A DNA stretch of 53,228 bases from NCBI RefSeq assembly GCF_018918025.1, contig NZ_JAHLPT010000016.1, positions 1-53,228 on the forward strand. The letters are read 5' to 3'. Of this stretch, positions 44,367 through 52,234 are shown piece by piece. The DNA comes from Oscillibacter sp. MSJ-31. Lineage in GTDB: Bacteria; Bacillota; Clostridia; Oscillospirales; Oscillospiraceae. The notes beneath the pieces were generated by a model. The model did not search any database. It was not told the origin of the DNA and worked only from the letters and a program-made list of their open reading frames with translations. Position 1 is the first letter of the stretch. Each line of letters opens with the position of its first letter. A program made the translations under genes and the position numbers.

Positions 44367-45242
44367 ATGACCATTCGTCAGCTCGAATACTTCTGCGCGG
44401 TCGCGGAGGGGCGCAGCATTTCCGCCGCCGCCCGCGCCCTGCACGTCGCCCAGCCGCCCATCTCGCGCCAGATCGCCCAGCTTGAAGCCGAGCTCGGTGT
44501 ACAGCTTTTCGCCCGCGAGAGCCGCGGCATGAAGCTCACCGAGGCCGGACAGGCGCTCTACCGCCAGAGCCGTTCGCTTTTCCTCAATCTCCGGCGCGTG
44601 GAGGAGAACGTCCGCAGCATCGGTGCTGGCGAGGGCGGGCGCATCAACGTCGGCGTCATCTACTCCGCCATGCCCTATGCCCTGCATTATTTGGAGGCGT
44701 ACCACGCCCGCTATCCCAAGGTCGAGTTCTACATCCGTCTCGGCTCCCCGCAGGACCTTTTGAACGACCTGGACCGCGGCGAGCTGCACGTCCTCTTTCT
44801 CCGCCGCTCCACGCAGGAGTCCGGCAGCCTGCACGAGCGCATCCTCGGCGAGGACGCGCTGGAGCTCATCATGACCGCCGCGACCGACCCCGCGCCGGAG
44901 CTGGACGCCGTGCCCATCGAGCGGCTGCGCGGCGTGCCGATGTGCCTGCTGCGCTCGGACGATCTCTGGGGCTACAACGATTATCTGATGAAGGAGTGCC
45001 GCCGCAGCGGCTTTGAGCCGAACGTGCCCTGCCAGTGCTACGATACGCCCATGGCGATGCAGCTCGTGCGCTCGGGCTTCGGCATCAGCTTTCTGCCGCA
45101 TTCCATCGTCGAGACGCACCCGAACTCCGGCATCTACGCCAAGCCTCTGCGCGGCATCCCCGCCAAGTCCTACCCCGTCCTCGTCTGGAGTGACGACGTG
45201 CAGGGCGCACCCTGCGTGCAGCGCTTCATCGCGGAATCCTGA
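44367..45242 (+). CDS. LysR family transcriptional regulator, probable hut regulator
   Basis: 291 residues with AGGAGG upstream. HTH MTIRQLEYFCAVAEGRSISAAARALHVAQPPISRQIAQLEAELGVQLFARESRGMKLTEAG is a classic LysR domain. The effector domain (INVGVIYSAMPYALHYLEAYHARYPKVEFYIRLGSPQDLLNDLDRGELHVLFLRR) is of the CbbR/CatR-like fold. Divergence from hutU, with both promoters on one palindrome, and ftcD immediately downstream argue that it controls histidine use, probably with urocanate or formimino-glutamate as ligand (inference). Other bacteria use HutC or HutP for this. Confidence 0.9.
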   Translation: MTIRQLEYFCAVAEGRSISAAARALHVAQPPISRQIAQLEAELGVQLFARESRGMKLTEAGQALYRQSRSLFLNLRRVEENVRSIGAGEGGRINVGVIYSAMPYALHYLEAYHARYPKVEFYIRLGSPQDLLNDLDRGELHVLFLRRSTQESGSLHERILGEDALELIMTAATDPAPELDAVPIERLRGVPMCLLRSDDLWGYNDYLMKECRRSGFEPNVPCQCYDTPMAMQLVRSGFGISFLPHSIVETHPNSGIYAKPLRGIPAKSYPVLVWSDDVQGAPCVQRFIAES

Positions 45243-45301
45243 CCGGCGCGGCTTTACTTAAAAAAATTAAGCGCCCCGAAACAAAAGAGAAAGAAAACCT
45301 G

Positions 45302-45374
45302 TTTACGCCCGCCCGGGCACACGGTATAATGACAGCGTAAGCATCAAAATACAGGTCGGAAATTGTCTGACCTG
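45302..45374 (+). promoter_or_regulatory. Promoter and leader palindrome of ftcD
   Basis: TTTACG (45302-45307), 17 bp, perfect TATAAT (45325-45330). In the leader, CAGGTC (45352-45357) and GACCTG (45369-45374) form an inverted repeat, either operator or hairpin. Confidence 0.75.
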
Positions 45375-45396
45375 ACAAAAACGGAGGAAACTTATC

Positions 45397-46308
45397 ATGG
45401 CACGACTGATCGAATGCATCCCCAATTTCAGCTGCTCCAAGGAAAAGGACGAGGCCACCTATAACGAGCTCGTCAAGACCGCGCAGAGCGTCCCCGGCTG
45501 CACCCTGTTCGACGCTCAGACCGACGGCAACCACAACCGCTGCGTCTTCACCCTCATCGGCTCCCCCGAGGCCATCGAGGAGGTCGCCTTCCAGCTCACG
45601 AAGGTCGCCACCGAGCGCATCGACATGAACAAGCACCACGGCGAGCACAAGCGCATGGGCGCGACCGACGTCATCCCCTTCGTCCCCCAGATGGACGTGA
45701 CCGTGGAGGAAGCCGTCGAGATGTCCAAGCGCGTCGCCCAGCGCATCTGGGACGAGCTGAAGGTCCCCTCCTTCCTGTATGAGGACAGCGCCACCCGTCC
45801 CGAGCGCCGCAACCTTGCCACCTGCCGCAAGGGCGAGTTCGAGGGTATGCCCGAGAAGCTGTTGCAGCCCGAGTGGGCGCCCGACTACGGCGAGCGCAAG
45901 ATCCACCCCACCGCCGGCATCACCGCCATCGGCGCCCGTATGCCGCTCGTCGCGTTCAACTGCAACCTCGAGACCAGCGACGTTGAGGTCGCCAAGAAGA
46001 TCGCCAAGGTCATTCGCGGCTCCTCCGGCGGCTTCCGCAGCTGCAAGGCCATGGGCTTCATGCTCGAGGACCGCGGCATCGCGCAGGTCTCCATGAACAT
46101 GGTCAACTATGAGGATACCCCGCTCTACGTCACCTATGAAATGATCAAGGCTCTGGCCGAGCGCTACGGCACCCGCGTCATCGAGAGTGAGATCGTCGGT
46201 CTGACTCCCGCCAAGGCGCTCATCGACTGCGCCGAGTTCTACCTCAAGGCCAAGGACTTCGACTGCAAGAAGCAGGTCATGGAGTATCATTTGATCGACA
46301 TGGAGTAA
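45397..46308 (+). CDS. ftcD: Glutamate formimidoyltransferase
   Basis: 303 residues with GGAGGAAAC upstream. MARLIECIPNFSCSKEKDEATYNELV, the DGNHNRCVFTLIGSPEAI segment, GEHKRMGATDVIPFVPQ (folate/formimino site) and FNCNLETSDVEVAKKIAKVIRGSSGGFRSCKAMGF match the formiminotransferase half of FTCD. It moves the formimino group of N-formimino-glutamate to THF, releasing glutamate. In animals it is fused to the cyclodeaminase; here that is a separate gene downstream, behind a terminator hairpin. Confidence 0.96.
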   Translation: MARLIECIPNFSCSKEKDEATYNELVKTAQSVPGCTLFDAQTDGNHNRCVFTLIGSPEAIEEVAFQLTKVATERIDMNKHHGEHKRMGATDVIPFVPQMDVTVEEAVEMSKRVAQRIWDELKVPSFLYEDSATRPERRNLATCRKGEFEGMPEKLLQPEWAPDYGERKIHPTAGITAIGARMPLVAFNCNLETSDVEVAKKIAKVIRGSSGGFRSCKAMGFMLEDRGIAQVSMNMVNYEDTPLYVTYEMIKALAERYGTRVIESEIVGLTPAKALIDCAEFYLKAKDFDCKKQVMEYHLIDME

Positions 46309-46314
46309 AAGCTT

Positions 46315-46341
46315 CAAAAAAGCGGTTATGCCGCTTTTTTG
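46315..46341 (+). terminator. Terminator-like hairpin between ftcD and the cyclodeaminase gene
   Basis: Stem CAAAAAAGCGG/CCGCTTTTTTG with a five-base loop, 6 bp after the ftcD stop codon. Partial termination here would lower cyclodeaminase relative to transferase. Confidence 0.8.
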
Positions 46342-46482
46342 AGAAAGGCTTCAGCGCGCGGCGCTCACCGCGCCGTGCACTGCAAGGTGTCGCTGCGGAC
46401 GCGCGCGAGCGCCCTCCGCGACAATCCCACTTTGTTTCGCGCCTGCGGGCGCGAAATGCCACAAGGAAGGACATTGAATTTT

Positions 46483-47115
46483 ATGAAACTTGCTGAACTG
46501 ACCGTTACCGGCTTTGCCGACATCGTTTCCTCCGACGCGCCTGCGCCGGGCGGCGGCTCCTGCGCCGCGCTCTACGGCGCCATCGGCGCTGCGCTGACCG
46601 CCATGGTCGGCGGTCTGACCCAGGGCCGCAAGAAGTACGCCGAGTACGCCGAGCACGCCGCCGAGGTCGAGGCCAAGGGCAACGAGCTCAAGACCCGTCT
46701 GCTCGACGTGATGGACCGCGACACCGATGCGTTCAACGTCGTCTCCGCCGCCTTCGGTATGCCCAAGGACACCGACGAGCAGAAAGCCGTGCGCTCCGCC
46801 GCCATCCAGAACGGTCTCAAGGGCTGCACCAAGACGCCCATGGAGATGATGGAGCTGATCGACGAGACTCTTACCCTCGCTCACTCCCTGCTCGGCCGCT
46901 TCAACGACACCTCCGCGAGCGACCTGGGCGTTGCGTTCCTCTCCCTCAAGGCCGGTATCCAGGGCGCGTGGCTCAACGTGCTCATCAACGTCGGCTCGCT
47001 GAAGGATCAGGAGTTTGCCGCCGAGTACCGTGCCCGCGGCGAGAAGCTGCTCGCGCACGCGCTGCCTCTGGCGGACGAGTGCTACGCCGAGATCGTCAAG
47101 CTGATCGACGGCTAA
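46483..47115 (+). CDS. fchA: Formimidoyl-THF cyclodeaminase
   Basis: 210 residues from ATG 46483 with AAGGAAGG upstream. ELTVTGFADIVSSDAPAPGGGSCAALYGAIGAALTAMVGGLTQGRKKY is the cyclodeaminase (PF04961) signature, and SASDLGVAFLSLKAGIQGAWLNVLINVGSLKD is the second conserved block. It converts 5-formimino-THF to 5,10-methenyl-THF and ammonia. The leader between the previous terminator and this start (about 140 bp) holds a further TTTCGCGC/GCGCGAAA hairpin at 46434-46455, and no promoter was clear there. Confidence 0.94.
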   Translation: MKLAELTVTGFADIVSSDAPAPGGGSCAALYGAIGAALTAMVGGLTQGRKKYAEYAEHAAEVEAKGNELKTRLLDVMDRDTDAFNVVSAAFGMPKDTDEQKAVRSAAIQNGLKGCTKTPMEMMELIDETLTLAHSLLGRFNDTSASDLGVAFLSLKAGIQGAWLNVLINVGSLKDQEFAAEYRARGEKLLAHALPLADECYAEIVKLIDG

Positions 47116-47134
47116 AATTTATCTTGCCAAACGC

Positions 47135-47168
47135 AAAAGGCTTCGGTATCATCGTACCGAAGCCTTTT
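47135..47168 (+). terminator. Terminator between fchA and hutD
   Basis: Perfect 14-base stem AAAAGGCTTCGGTA/TACCGAAGCCTTTT with a six-base loop. hutD starts 22 bp further, so some read-through is presumably used. Confidence 0.82.
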
Positions 47169-47189
47169 CGGCAGAAAGAAGGTCCTTTT

Positions 47190-47756
47190 ATGACGCTCAC
47201 CCATCTGACCCCCGCCGATTATGTCACCACGCAGTGGTCCGGCGGCGCGACCACCCAGCTCGCCATCGCGCCGAAGGGCGCGGTGTATGCCGACCGCGAT
47301 TTTCTCTGGCGGCTGAGCTCCGCGACCGTCGAGCTCGACGAGTCCGACTTCACGCCCCTGCCCGCCTATGACCGCGTGATCTCCACGCTGCGCGGCGATA
47401 TGATCCTCGCGCACAACGGCGGGGAACGACTGACGCTCCACCCCTACGAGATCCACGATTTTTCCGGCGCGGACGATACCCACTCCTGGGGCCGCTGCAC
47501 GGACTTCAACCTCATGCTGCGCCGCGGACAGTGCCGCGGCTGCGTCACCGCGCATTTCCCGCACGGCACGGAAACGCTTGCTCTCCACGCGGGCGAAACG
47601 GCCCTGCTTTTCTGCGGTGAGGGAAGCGTCACGCTCCACGCGGGCACGGAAACGCTGACGCTCGCCGCGCACGAAAGCGCCCTGATCGAGGACGCGCCCG
47701 CGCAGCTCACCGTCGAGGGCAGCGCGAAGCTGATGCTTGCGCAGATGTACCGCTGA
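47190..47756 (+). CDS. hutD: HutD family protein
   Basis: 188 residues from ATG 47190. MTLTHLTPADYVTTQWSGGATTQLAIAPKGAVYADRDFLWRLSSATVELDESDFTPLPAYDRVISTLRGDMILAH matches the HutD/Ves pattern (W-x-GG-T-x-L, DF-WRLS-A-V, F-x-D-R). HutD is a bicupin without known catalysis, thought to limit harmful overshoot of histidine catabolism in Pseudomonas. The later half (HAGETALLFCGEGSVTLHAGTETLTLAAHESALIED) is the second cupin. Its position between folate-dependent hut genes and folC fits the family. Confidence 0.88.
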   Translation: MTLTHLTPADYVTTQWSGGATTQLAIAPKGAVYADRDFLWRLSSATVELDESDFTPLPAYDRVISTLRGDMILAHNGGERLTLHPYEIHDFSGADDTHSWGRCTDFNLMLRRGQCRGCVTAHFPHGTETLALHAGETALLFCGEGSVTLHAGTETLTLAAHESALIEDAPAQLTVEGSAKLMLAQMYR

Positions 47757-47769
47757 GGGAGGGAGCTGC

Positions 47770-49038
47770 ATGACCGGAGAAGACGTCGCCGCGCGCGTCC
47801 ACGCCTACGCATGGACTGACCGCAAACCGGGGCTGGAGCGCACCCGCGCTCTGCTCGCCGCGCTGGGAAACCCCGAAAAAGCCCTCAAATTCGTCCACAT
47901 CACCGGCTCGAACGGCAAGGGCTCGACCGCCGCGATGCTCGCCACCGTTCTCGCGGCGGCGGGATACCGCACGGGACTGTTCACCTCGCCGCACCTCTAC
48001 CGCTTCAACGAGCGCTTTCAGGTGAACGGCGCGCCCATCCCCGATGCGGCGCTTGACCGCCTCGCGGAGCGTGTGCTCGCTGCGGCGGACACGCTTCCGG
48101 AGCATCCGACCGAGTTTGAGCTGATGACCGCCATCGGCTTTCTCTGGTTCGCGGAGGCCGGCTGTGACCTCGTCGTGGTCGAGGTCGGTCTCGGCGGGCG
48201 GCTGGACTCCACCAACGTCATTCCCGCGCCTGAGGCGGCGGTCATCACCAACATCGGGCTGGAGCACACCGCCATCCTCGGCAGCACCCTCGCCGCCATC
48301 GCCGCGGAGAAATCCGGCATCCTCAAGCCCGGCTGCCGCGCCGTGCTCTACGGTCAGAGCCGCGAGGCGGGGGAGGTCGTTGCCCGCGTCTGTGCGGAAA
48401 AGGAGATCCCGCTCACCGTCACGGACGCCTCGCAGCTCACGCTGCTCTCGTCCGGTCTCGACGGGCAGCACTTCACCTACCGCGGCAGCGCGCCGCTGCT
48501 CCTGCCGCTGCTCGGCGACTATCAGCTCCGCAACGCCATGACCGTGCTCGACACAGTGGATGCGCTGCGCGCGCAGGGCCGGAATATCTCCGCCGACGCC
48601 GTTGCGCGCGGCCTTGCCGCCGCACGCTGGCCCGGACGGCTGGAGCTGGTGCGCCGCCGCCCCGATCTCATCATCGACGGCGGGCACAATCCGCAATGCG
48701 CGCAGGCGCTTGCCGCCTCGCTGCGCGGGCTCTACGGCGAAAAAAAGCTCATCTTCCTCATCGGCGTGCTCGCCGATAAGGACTGGCAGAGCATGGTCGG
48801 CAAGGTCCTTCCGCTGGCCAAGGCCATCGTCACCGTCCGCCCCGAAAGCGAGCGTGCCAAGGATGAAAACGAGCTGGCCGCGTGGGTCCGCGCACAGGGC
48901 GTTCCCGCCGAGGCGCACGCCTCCATCGGCGAGGCGCTGGACGCCGCGCTCGCTCTCGCGGGTCCCGAGGACGCTGTCTGCTCGTGGGGCTCGCTCTACA
49001 GCGTCGGCGAGCTGCGCCATTGTCTCGGCCTGTGCTGA
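47770..49038 (+). CDS. folC: Folylpolyglutamate synthase/dihydrofolate synthase
   Basis: 422 residues from ATG 47770 with GGGAGG upstream, 13 bp after hutD. The P-loop VHITGSNGKGSTAAMLATVL (about residues 38-57), GLFTSPHLYRFNERFQVNG, VEVGLGGRLDSTNVI, NIGLEHTAILGSTLAAIAAEKSGILK and DGGHNPQCAQALAASL are the FolC motifs in order. It adds glutamate to dihydropteroate or THF. Placement in the formimino-THF operon suggests that folate supply is matched to histidine breakdown. Confidence 0.95.
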   Translation: MTGEDVAARVHAYAWTDRKPGLERTRALLAALGNPEKALKFVHITGSNGKGSTAAMLATVLAAAGYRTGLFTSPHLYRFNERFQVNGAPIPDAALDRLAERVLAAADTLPEHPTEFELMTAIGFLWFAEAGCDLVVVEVGLGGRLDSTNVIPAPEAAVITNIGLEHTAILGSTLAAIAAEKSGILKPGCRAVLYGQSREAGEVVARVCAEKEIPLTVTDASQLTLLSSGLDGQHFTYRGSAPLLLPLLGDYQLRNAMTVLDTVDALRAQGRNISADAVARGLAAARWPGRLELVRRRPDLIIDGGHNPQCAQALAASLRGLYGEKKLIFLIGVLADKDWQSMVGKVLPLAKAIVTVRPESERAKDENELAAWVRAQGVPAEAHASIGEALDAALALAGPEDAVCSWGSLYSVGELRHCLGLC

Positions 49039-49193
49039 GATTCGTCCGCGTGATGTTCGGCATTCTCGGCGCGCCGCTGTTCCGGGAGCACACTTGCATG
49101 GACGGCGGCTATTGCGACTTCAAGCTAAAGCTCGGCGCCGAGCCGCTGCCCCACTGGCCGCCGGTGTTCACGCAGGCGAACGACTACCGGTAA
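49032..49193 (+). CDS. Small Cys-containing protein of unknown function
   Basis: 53 residues if GTG 49032 is the start (overlapping the folC end); GTG 49050 or ATG 49053 would give 46-47. The sequence LRFVRVMFGILGAPLFREHTCMDGGYCDFKLKLGAEPLPHWPPVF looks protein-like and its codon use matches the flanking genes, but no good ribosome binding site is seen. I recognise no family. The two cysteines in CMDGGYC could bind metal. It lies directly before the operon terminator. Confidence 0.45.
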   Translation: MLRFVRVMFGILGAPLFREHTCMDGGYCDFKLKLGAEPLPHWPPVFTQANDYR

Positions 49194-49206
49194 ATCGACG
49201 GTGAAA

Positions 49207-49247
49207 ATCCCCGATGCCCGCTTGTGCGGGCATCGGGGATCTTGTTT
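49207..49247 (+). terminator. Terminator of the ftcD-folC operon
   Basis: Fifteen-base perfect stem ATCCCCGATGCCCGC/GCGGGCATCGGGGAT with a TTGT loop, followed by CTTGTTT. Confidence 0.88.
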
Positions 49248-49484
49248 ATTGTGGCTGCTTTGCGGTGTCTCTTAGTACATGCCGTCCTTCAGAATCGCAA
49301 CTTTTTGAAGCAAAACGAATATAACGGAAAACGTAGATTTTCATAGAGTTATCAATGCTTTGAGCCGCTTTTTGAAGTCTCCTTGATTTTAAGAAAATTC
49401 ACACATTTCTACGCAAATCTACGCCACTTGGCAGGGAATTGGCGTAAGTTGTGGCGTAAGCCAGCCAACTTCGTACAATGAAAA
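49248..49484. other. Left end region of the integrated element (candidate att and integrase arm sites)
   Basis: No gene. The stretch is AT-rich next to 60+% GC core genes. It holds the direct repeat CTTTTTGAAG (49301-49310 and 49368-49377), two TCTACGC copies (49408-49414, 49418-49424) and two GGCGTAAG copies (49441-49448, 49453-49460); TACGCC and GGCGTA are also inverted to each other. Paired direct repeats beside the ends are what Tn916-type integrases bind with their N-terminal domain. On the minus strand, 49272-49310 could encode the last residues of a gene (...LQKVAILKDGMY, stop), possibly the target gene's 3' end. Confidence 0.45.
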
Positions 49485-50645
49485 TTACAGGCTGCTGGCG
49501 ATCTGTTCAAAGGCTCTCTCGACAGAATCAAAGCTGCTGTGGGTGTAGACATCCAGCGTCACGCTGGCGTTGGAATGTCCCATCAGATATTGCAGACTTT
49601 TAACATCAAGCCCAGCCTGCTGAACGTTGGTGCAGAAGGTATGCCGCAGCACATGAGGCGTGATCCGAGGGACAGGCTTGCCGTATGCCTTTTCAAATCG
49701 CGCTTGCAGACCTCGCATATAGTTCTCCAAGTGCATAGCGACCTTCGGCATCCCGGACTTGTCCAGAAAGAGGAATCCGCTGTGACCGTCCACCAACAAT
49801 TCCGCCTTAGGGTGTGTTCTAGCTTTCACCACTCGCATCAGCGCCATGTAAACCGCGTCCGTCATGGGGACATTTCGGATGCCGCTTTTGGTTTTTGGCG
49901 GTGTGACGAAATAGGGCTTCTCCGCCGTTCGGCACAACTGCCGCCGCACATGGATACAGCGCCGGTCGAAATCAATATCTGCCCGTGTCAGGCCGTATAG
50001 CTCGCTCACGCGCAAGCCGGTTCCAAGCAGGATCACAATGTCATCATAGTAATTCCCGCCGCAGTCCTGCACGAATTGCAGATATTTTTCCTGCTGCTCC
50101 TTGGTCAGCGCGTCGCGCACATAAGCATCCTTCGGCACCACGTCGGACAGCTTGAACTTGAACGGATTCTTGCGGATGATGTCATCGTCCACCGCCATTT
50201 CAAACGCCGGTCTGACGACGCTTTGCAACACACCGATGGTGTTTTGCTTGATGCCGCTGTCGTGCAGGAACACAAGCCAGCCCTTTGCGTCGGATAGCTT
50301 TACAGTCTTGATTGGCTTCTGCCCGAATGGGTCGGCATGAATCCGCTTGACCGCAGAACCATAAGACCGCAGGGAGTTTTGCTTCAAGCCCCGTTTCAGG
50401 TTCATGTAGCGGTCAACCAGCTCCGCCACGGTCATTTCACCCGCTGCGTAGTCGATGCCGTCCGCCATGTCGCGCCGCAGCTCGTCCTCTTTCTTTCGCA
50501 GCTCTGCCAGAGATTTGGCGTAAATACAACGCCGTTTCTTGTGTATATCGGTATAACGATAGTCATAGGTACCGTTTGCTCTCTGGCTTTCGCCGTCCTT
50601 CAAAACGCGGCCCTTGCTATCCTTGCGCTTTTCAGACAATCTCAA
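49485..50645 (-). CDS. int: Tyrosine integrase of the Tn916 type
   Basis: 386 residues starting with TTG 50645, supported by AAAGGAG 4-10 bases upstream; no ATG is suitably placed. The N-terminal AP2-like arm-binding domain (KDSKGRVLKDGESQRANGTYDYRYTDIHKKRRCIYAKSLAELRKKE) is as in Tn916 Int. A SAM-like core-binding domain follows (MTVAELVDRYMNLKRGLKQNSLRSYGSAVKRI). The catalytic domain has TGLRVSELYGL (Arg), HVLRHTFCTNVQQAGLD (His-x-x-Arg), LMGHSNASVTLDVYTH (His and nucleophilic Tyr). It integrates and, with Xis, excises the element. The candidate end lies directly downstream. Confidence 0.95.
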   Translation of the reverse strand: MRLSEKRKDSKGRVLKDGESQRANGTYDYRYTDIHKKRRCIYAKSLAELRKKEDELRRDMADGIDYAAGEMTVAELVDRYMNLKRGLKQNSLRSYGSAVKRIHADPFGQKPIKTVKLSDAKGWLVFLHDSGIKQNTIGVLQSVVRPAFEMAVDDDIIRKNPFKFKLSDVVPKDAYVRDALTKEQQEKYLQFVQDCGGNYYDDIVILLGTGLRVSELYGLTRADIDFDRRCIHVRRQLCRTAEKPYFVTPPKTKSGIRNVPMTDAVYMALMRVVKARTHPKAELLVDGHSGFLFLDKSGMPKVAMHLENYMRGLQARFEKAYGKPVPRITPHVLRHTFCTNVQQAGLDVKSLQYLMGHSNASVTLDVYTHSSFDSVERAFEQIASSL

Positions 50646-50685
50646 TTACTCCTTTCCAGCGAAAAGCGCATGTAGGGTTTGTATT

Positions 50686-50714
50686 AGTATACCATACCCC
50701 ACACGCGCTTTCCA
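50686..50714 (-). promoter_or_regulatory. Possible promoter of int
   Basis: Minus strand TGGAAA (complement of 50709-50714), 17 bp, TATACT (complement of 50686-50691) with a GTATAC palindrome at the -10. It lies in the 76-bp gap between xis and int. Confidence 0.55.
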
Positions 50715-50721
50715 CATATTT

Positions 50722-50922
50722 TTATATCGAATAGGACGAATCCAAAAACCTTTCAAATGCTCTACGCTTAATAAGGCGTTTGTTTCCGTTCCACAGTACA
50801 AACGGGCAGTTATTCTCGTTTGTCATATCTCGCAGTTTGTTGATGCCGATTCCAAAGTAGGCAGCAGCTTCCTCAAGGTTAAGATTCGCTTTTTCCCATA
50901 TAGGGACACTATTGACCGCCAC
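50722..50922 (-). CDS. xis: Excisionase (Tn916 Xis-like)
   Basis: 66 residues from GTG 50922, with GAGGTG 6-11 bases upstream, starting 10 bp after the FtsK stop. VPIWEKANLNLEEAAAYFGIGINKLRDMTNENNCPFVLWNGNKRLIKRRAFERFLDSSYSI is a small winged-HTH of the Tn916 Xis family (LTIEEAAKYFGIG form). It bends the element ends and directs Int toward excision. The 66-residue size and position before int are standard. Confidence 0.9.
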   Translation of the reverse strand: MAVNSVPIWEKANLNLEEAAAYFGIGINKLRDMTNENNCPFVLWNGNKRLIKRRAFERFLDSSYSI

Positions 50923-50932
50923 GAGGATCACC

Positions 50933-52234
50933 TCACAACTGCTCCTCGTCGAACAGATAGCCTTGAAATACCGTACCATCCCCAGTGATGAAACGGCCCC
51001 GTGCGTCCTTGGGTATCTGTTCGGCGGCGCTGGTGTTGTCGAGAATGATTTGCGAAAGCACGCTGTCCGCCCTGCCGCAAACACGGAAATCCATGTTGTT
51101 GCGTATCTGGCCGGGGATGATCGTTGCATCCGGCCTCTGCGTGGCAAGAATAAGGTGGATACCAAATGCCCGCCCTTGCCGTGCGATAGTGGACAGCCTG
51201 TTTTCAATTTGCGCCAGCAGCTTCTTCCGCTCATTGTCGGCTCCGGTCTTGTCCAACATCTCCGCCACCTCGTCACAGGCAAATATGAGCCTTTGAAGGG
51301 GACGCTCCGCAATCTCGTTGTAGGCGTCGATGTTCGGGCAACCAAGCGCCTTGAATGCGCTCTTGCGGCGTTCCAGCTCTTCCACAAGCCGGTCGAGGGT
51401 ATCGCATAAATCTTCCTCCGTGAAGCACATCCGGCATTTCTCATGCCAGGCCTTGGGAAAGTCCACGCCGCCTTTGAAGTCGGCAATGTAGACCTCTGCG
51501 CCCTTATGGAGCGCCTGCATGAGCAGCAGTTTCAGCAGGACGCTCTTGCCGCTGCCCGTGGAACCTCCTAAGAGGATATGCGGAATGTGCGCGAGGTTGA
51601 CTGTCACAGGGCCGGTGTAGCTTTCCCCCAACACCAGCACAAAGCTCTTAGGGGAAAGATAGCTGTCTTTCCATTTCAGAACTTCCGGCAAATCGTCATC
51701 AGCAGAGACAGAATACACCAGCACACGACTCTTGCCCTTGGCGTAGGCCAGCTTGACAATGGTGATTCCCAGCGCCGTTTCGATGGCAAGGCATTTCTTT
51801 TCCCATTCTTGTAGAGAGATGCTCTGGTTGCGGAACTCCCATATTGTGACACGGGGATTATCCTTGTCGCGGTGCTTGCGGAGCAAATCGGGCGGCATCC
51901 CCGCGTGGTTTATGAGGCCGATACATTGAAGCTGGTCTTTCGCTGCTCGTCTGCCAAAGGGATAGAGCAGGAGCGTCAGCAGTGCCAGACCTCCAACAAA
52001 CAAATAGGCTGTTACAGCGTGTTCCATTGCGGCCTTGAGAATGGGGGAAATTAACTCGATATGCTTCACCTGTTCGCGCAATATGGCCTGCCTTGTGGCA
52101 ACGTACACAGCGCCAACAAGAAAAAGCGCAAGGAAGAAAAGCTTGACCGGAAAATCAGGGGTACCGCGAAGCTGACGAAGGAGGTCATGCCAATAGGCGC
52201 GGCGCTCGATTTTTTTCTTATCTTCTCTTGTCAT
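50933..52234 (-). CDS. FtsK/SpoIIIE-type DNA translocase of the integrative element
   Basis: 433 residues; GGGAGGTG precedes ATG 52234 inside the end of rep (17-bp overlap). Two membrane helices (about residues 30-47 and 73-92) are followed by a FtsK-like ATPase: Walker A LLGGSTGSGKS (222-231), IADFKGGVDFP, Walker B LIFACDEVAEM (315-325), and ATQRPDATIIPGQIRNNMDFRVCGRADS. It resembles Orf21/TcpA coupling proteins of Tn916-like elements. It would pump DNA through the membrane during transfer. No relaxase other than the adjacent Rep and no mating-pore genes are seen in the part of the element present. Confidence 0.9.
   Translation of the reverse strand: MTREDKKKIERRAYWHDLLRQLRGTPDFPVKLFFLALFLVGAVYVATRQAILREQVKHIELISPILKAAMEHAVTAYLFVGGLALLTLLLYPFGRRAAKDQLQCIGLINHAGMPPDLLRKHRDKDNPRVTIWEFRNQSISLQEWEKKCLAIETALGITIVKLAYAKGKSRVLVYSVSADDDLPEVLKWKDSYLSPKSFVLVLGESYTGPVTVNLAHIPHILLGGSTGSGKSVLLKLLLMQALHKGAEVYIADFKGGVDFPKAWHEKCRMCFTEEDLCDTLDRLVEELERRKSAFKALGCPNIDAYNEIAERPLQRLIFACDEVAEMLDKTGADNERKKLLAQIENRLSTIARQGRAFGIHLILATQRPDATIIPGQIRNNMDFRVCGRADSVLSQIILDNTSAAEQIPKDARGRFITGDGTVFQGYLFDEEQL

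Noticed and set aside
46309-46482. Broken fusion of a bifunctional FtcD
   Set aside because: The two halves have their own ribosome binding sites, complete termini and a terminator between them; separate genes are normal in bacteria.
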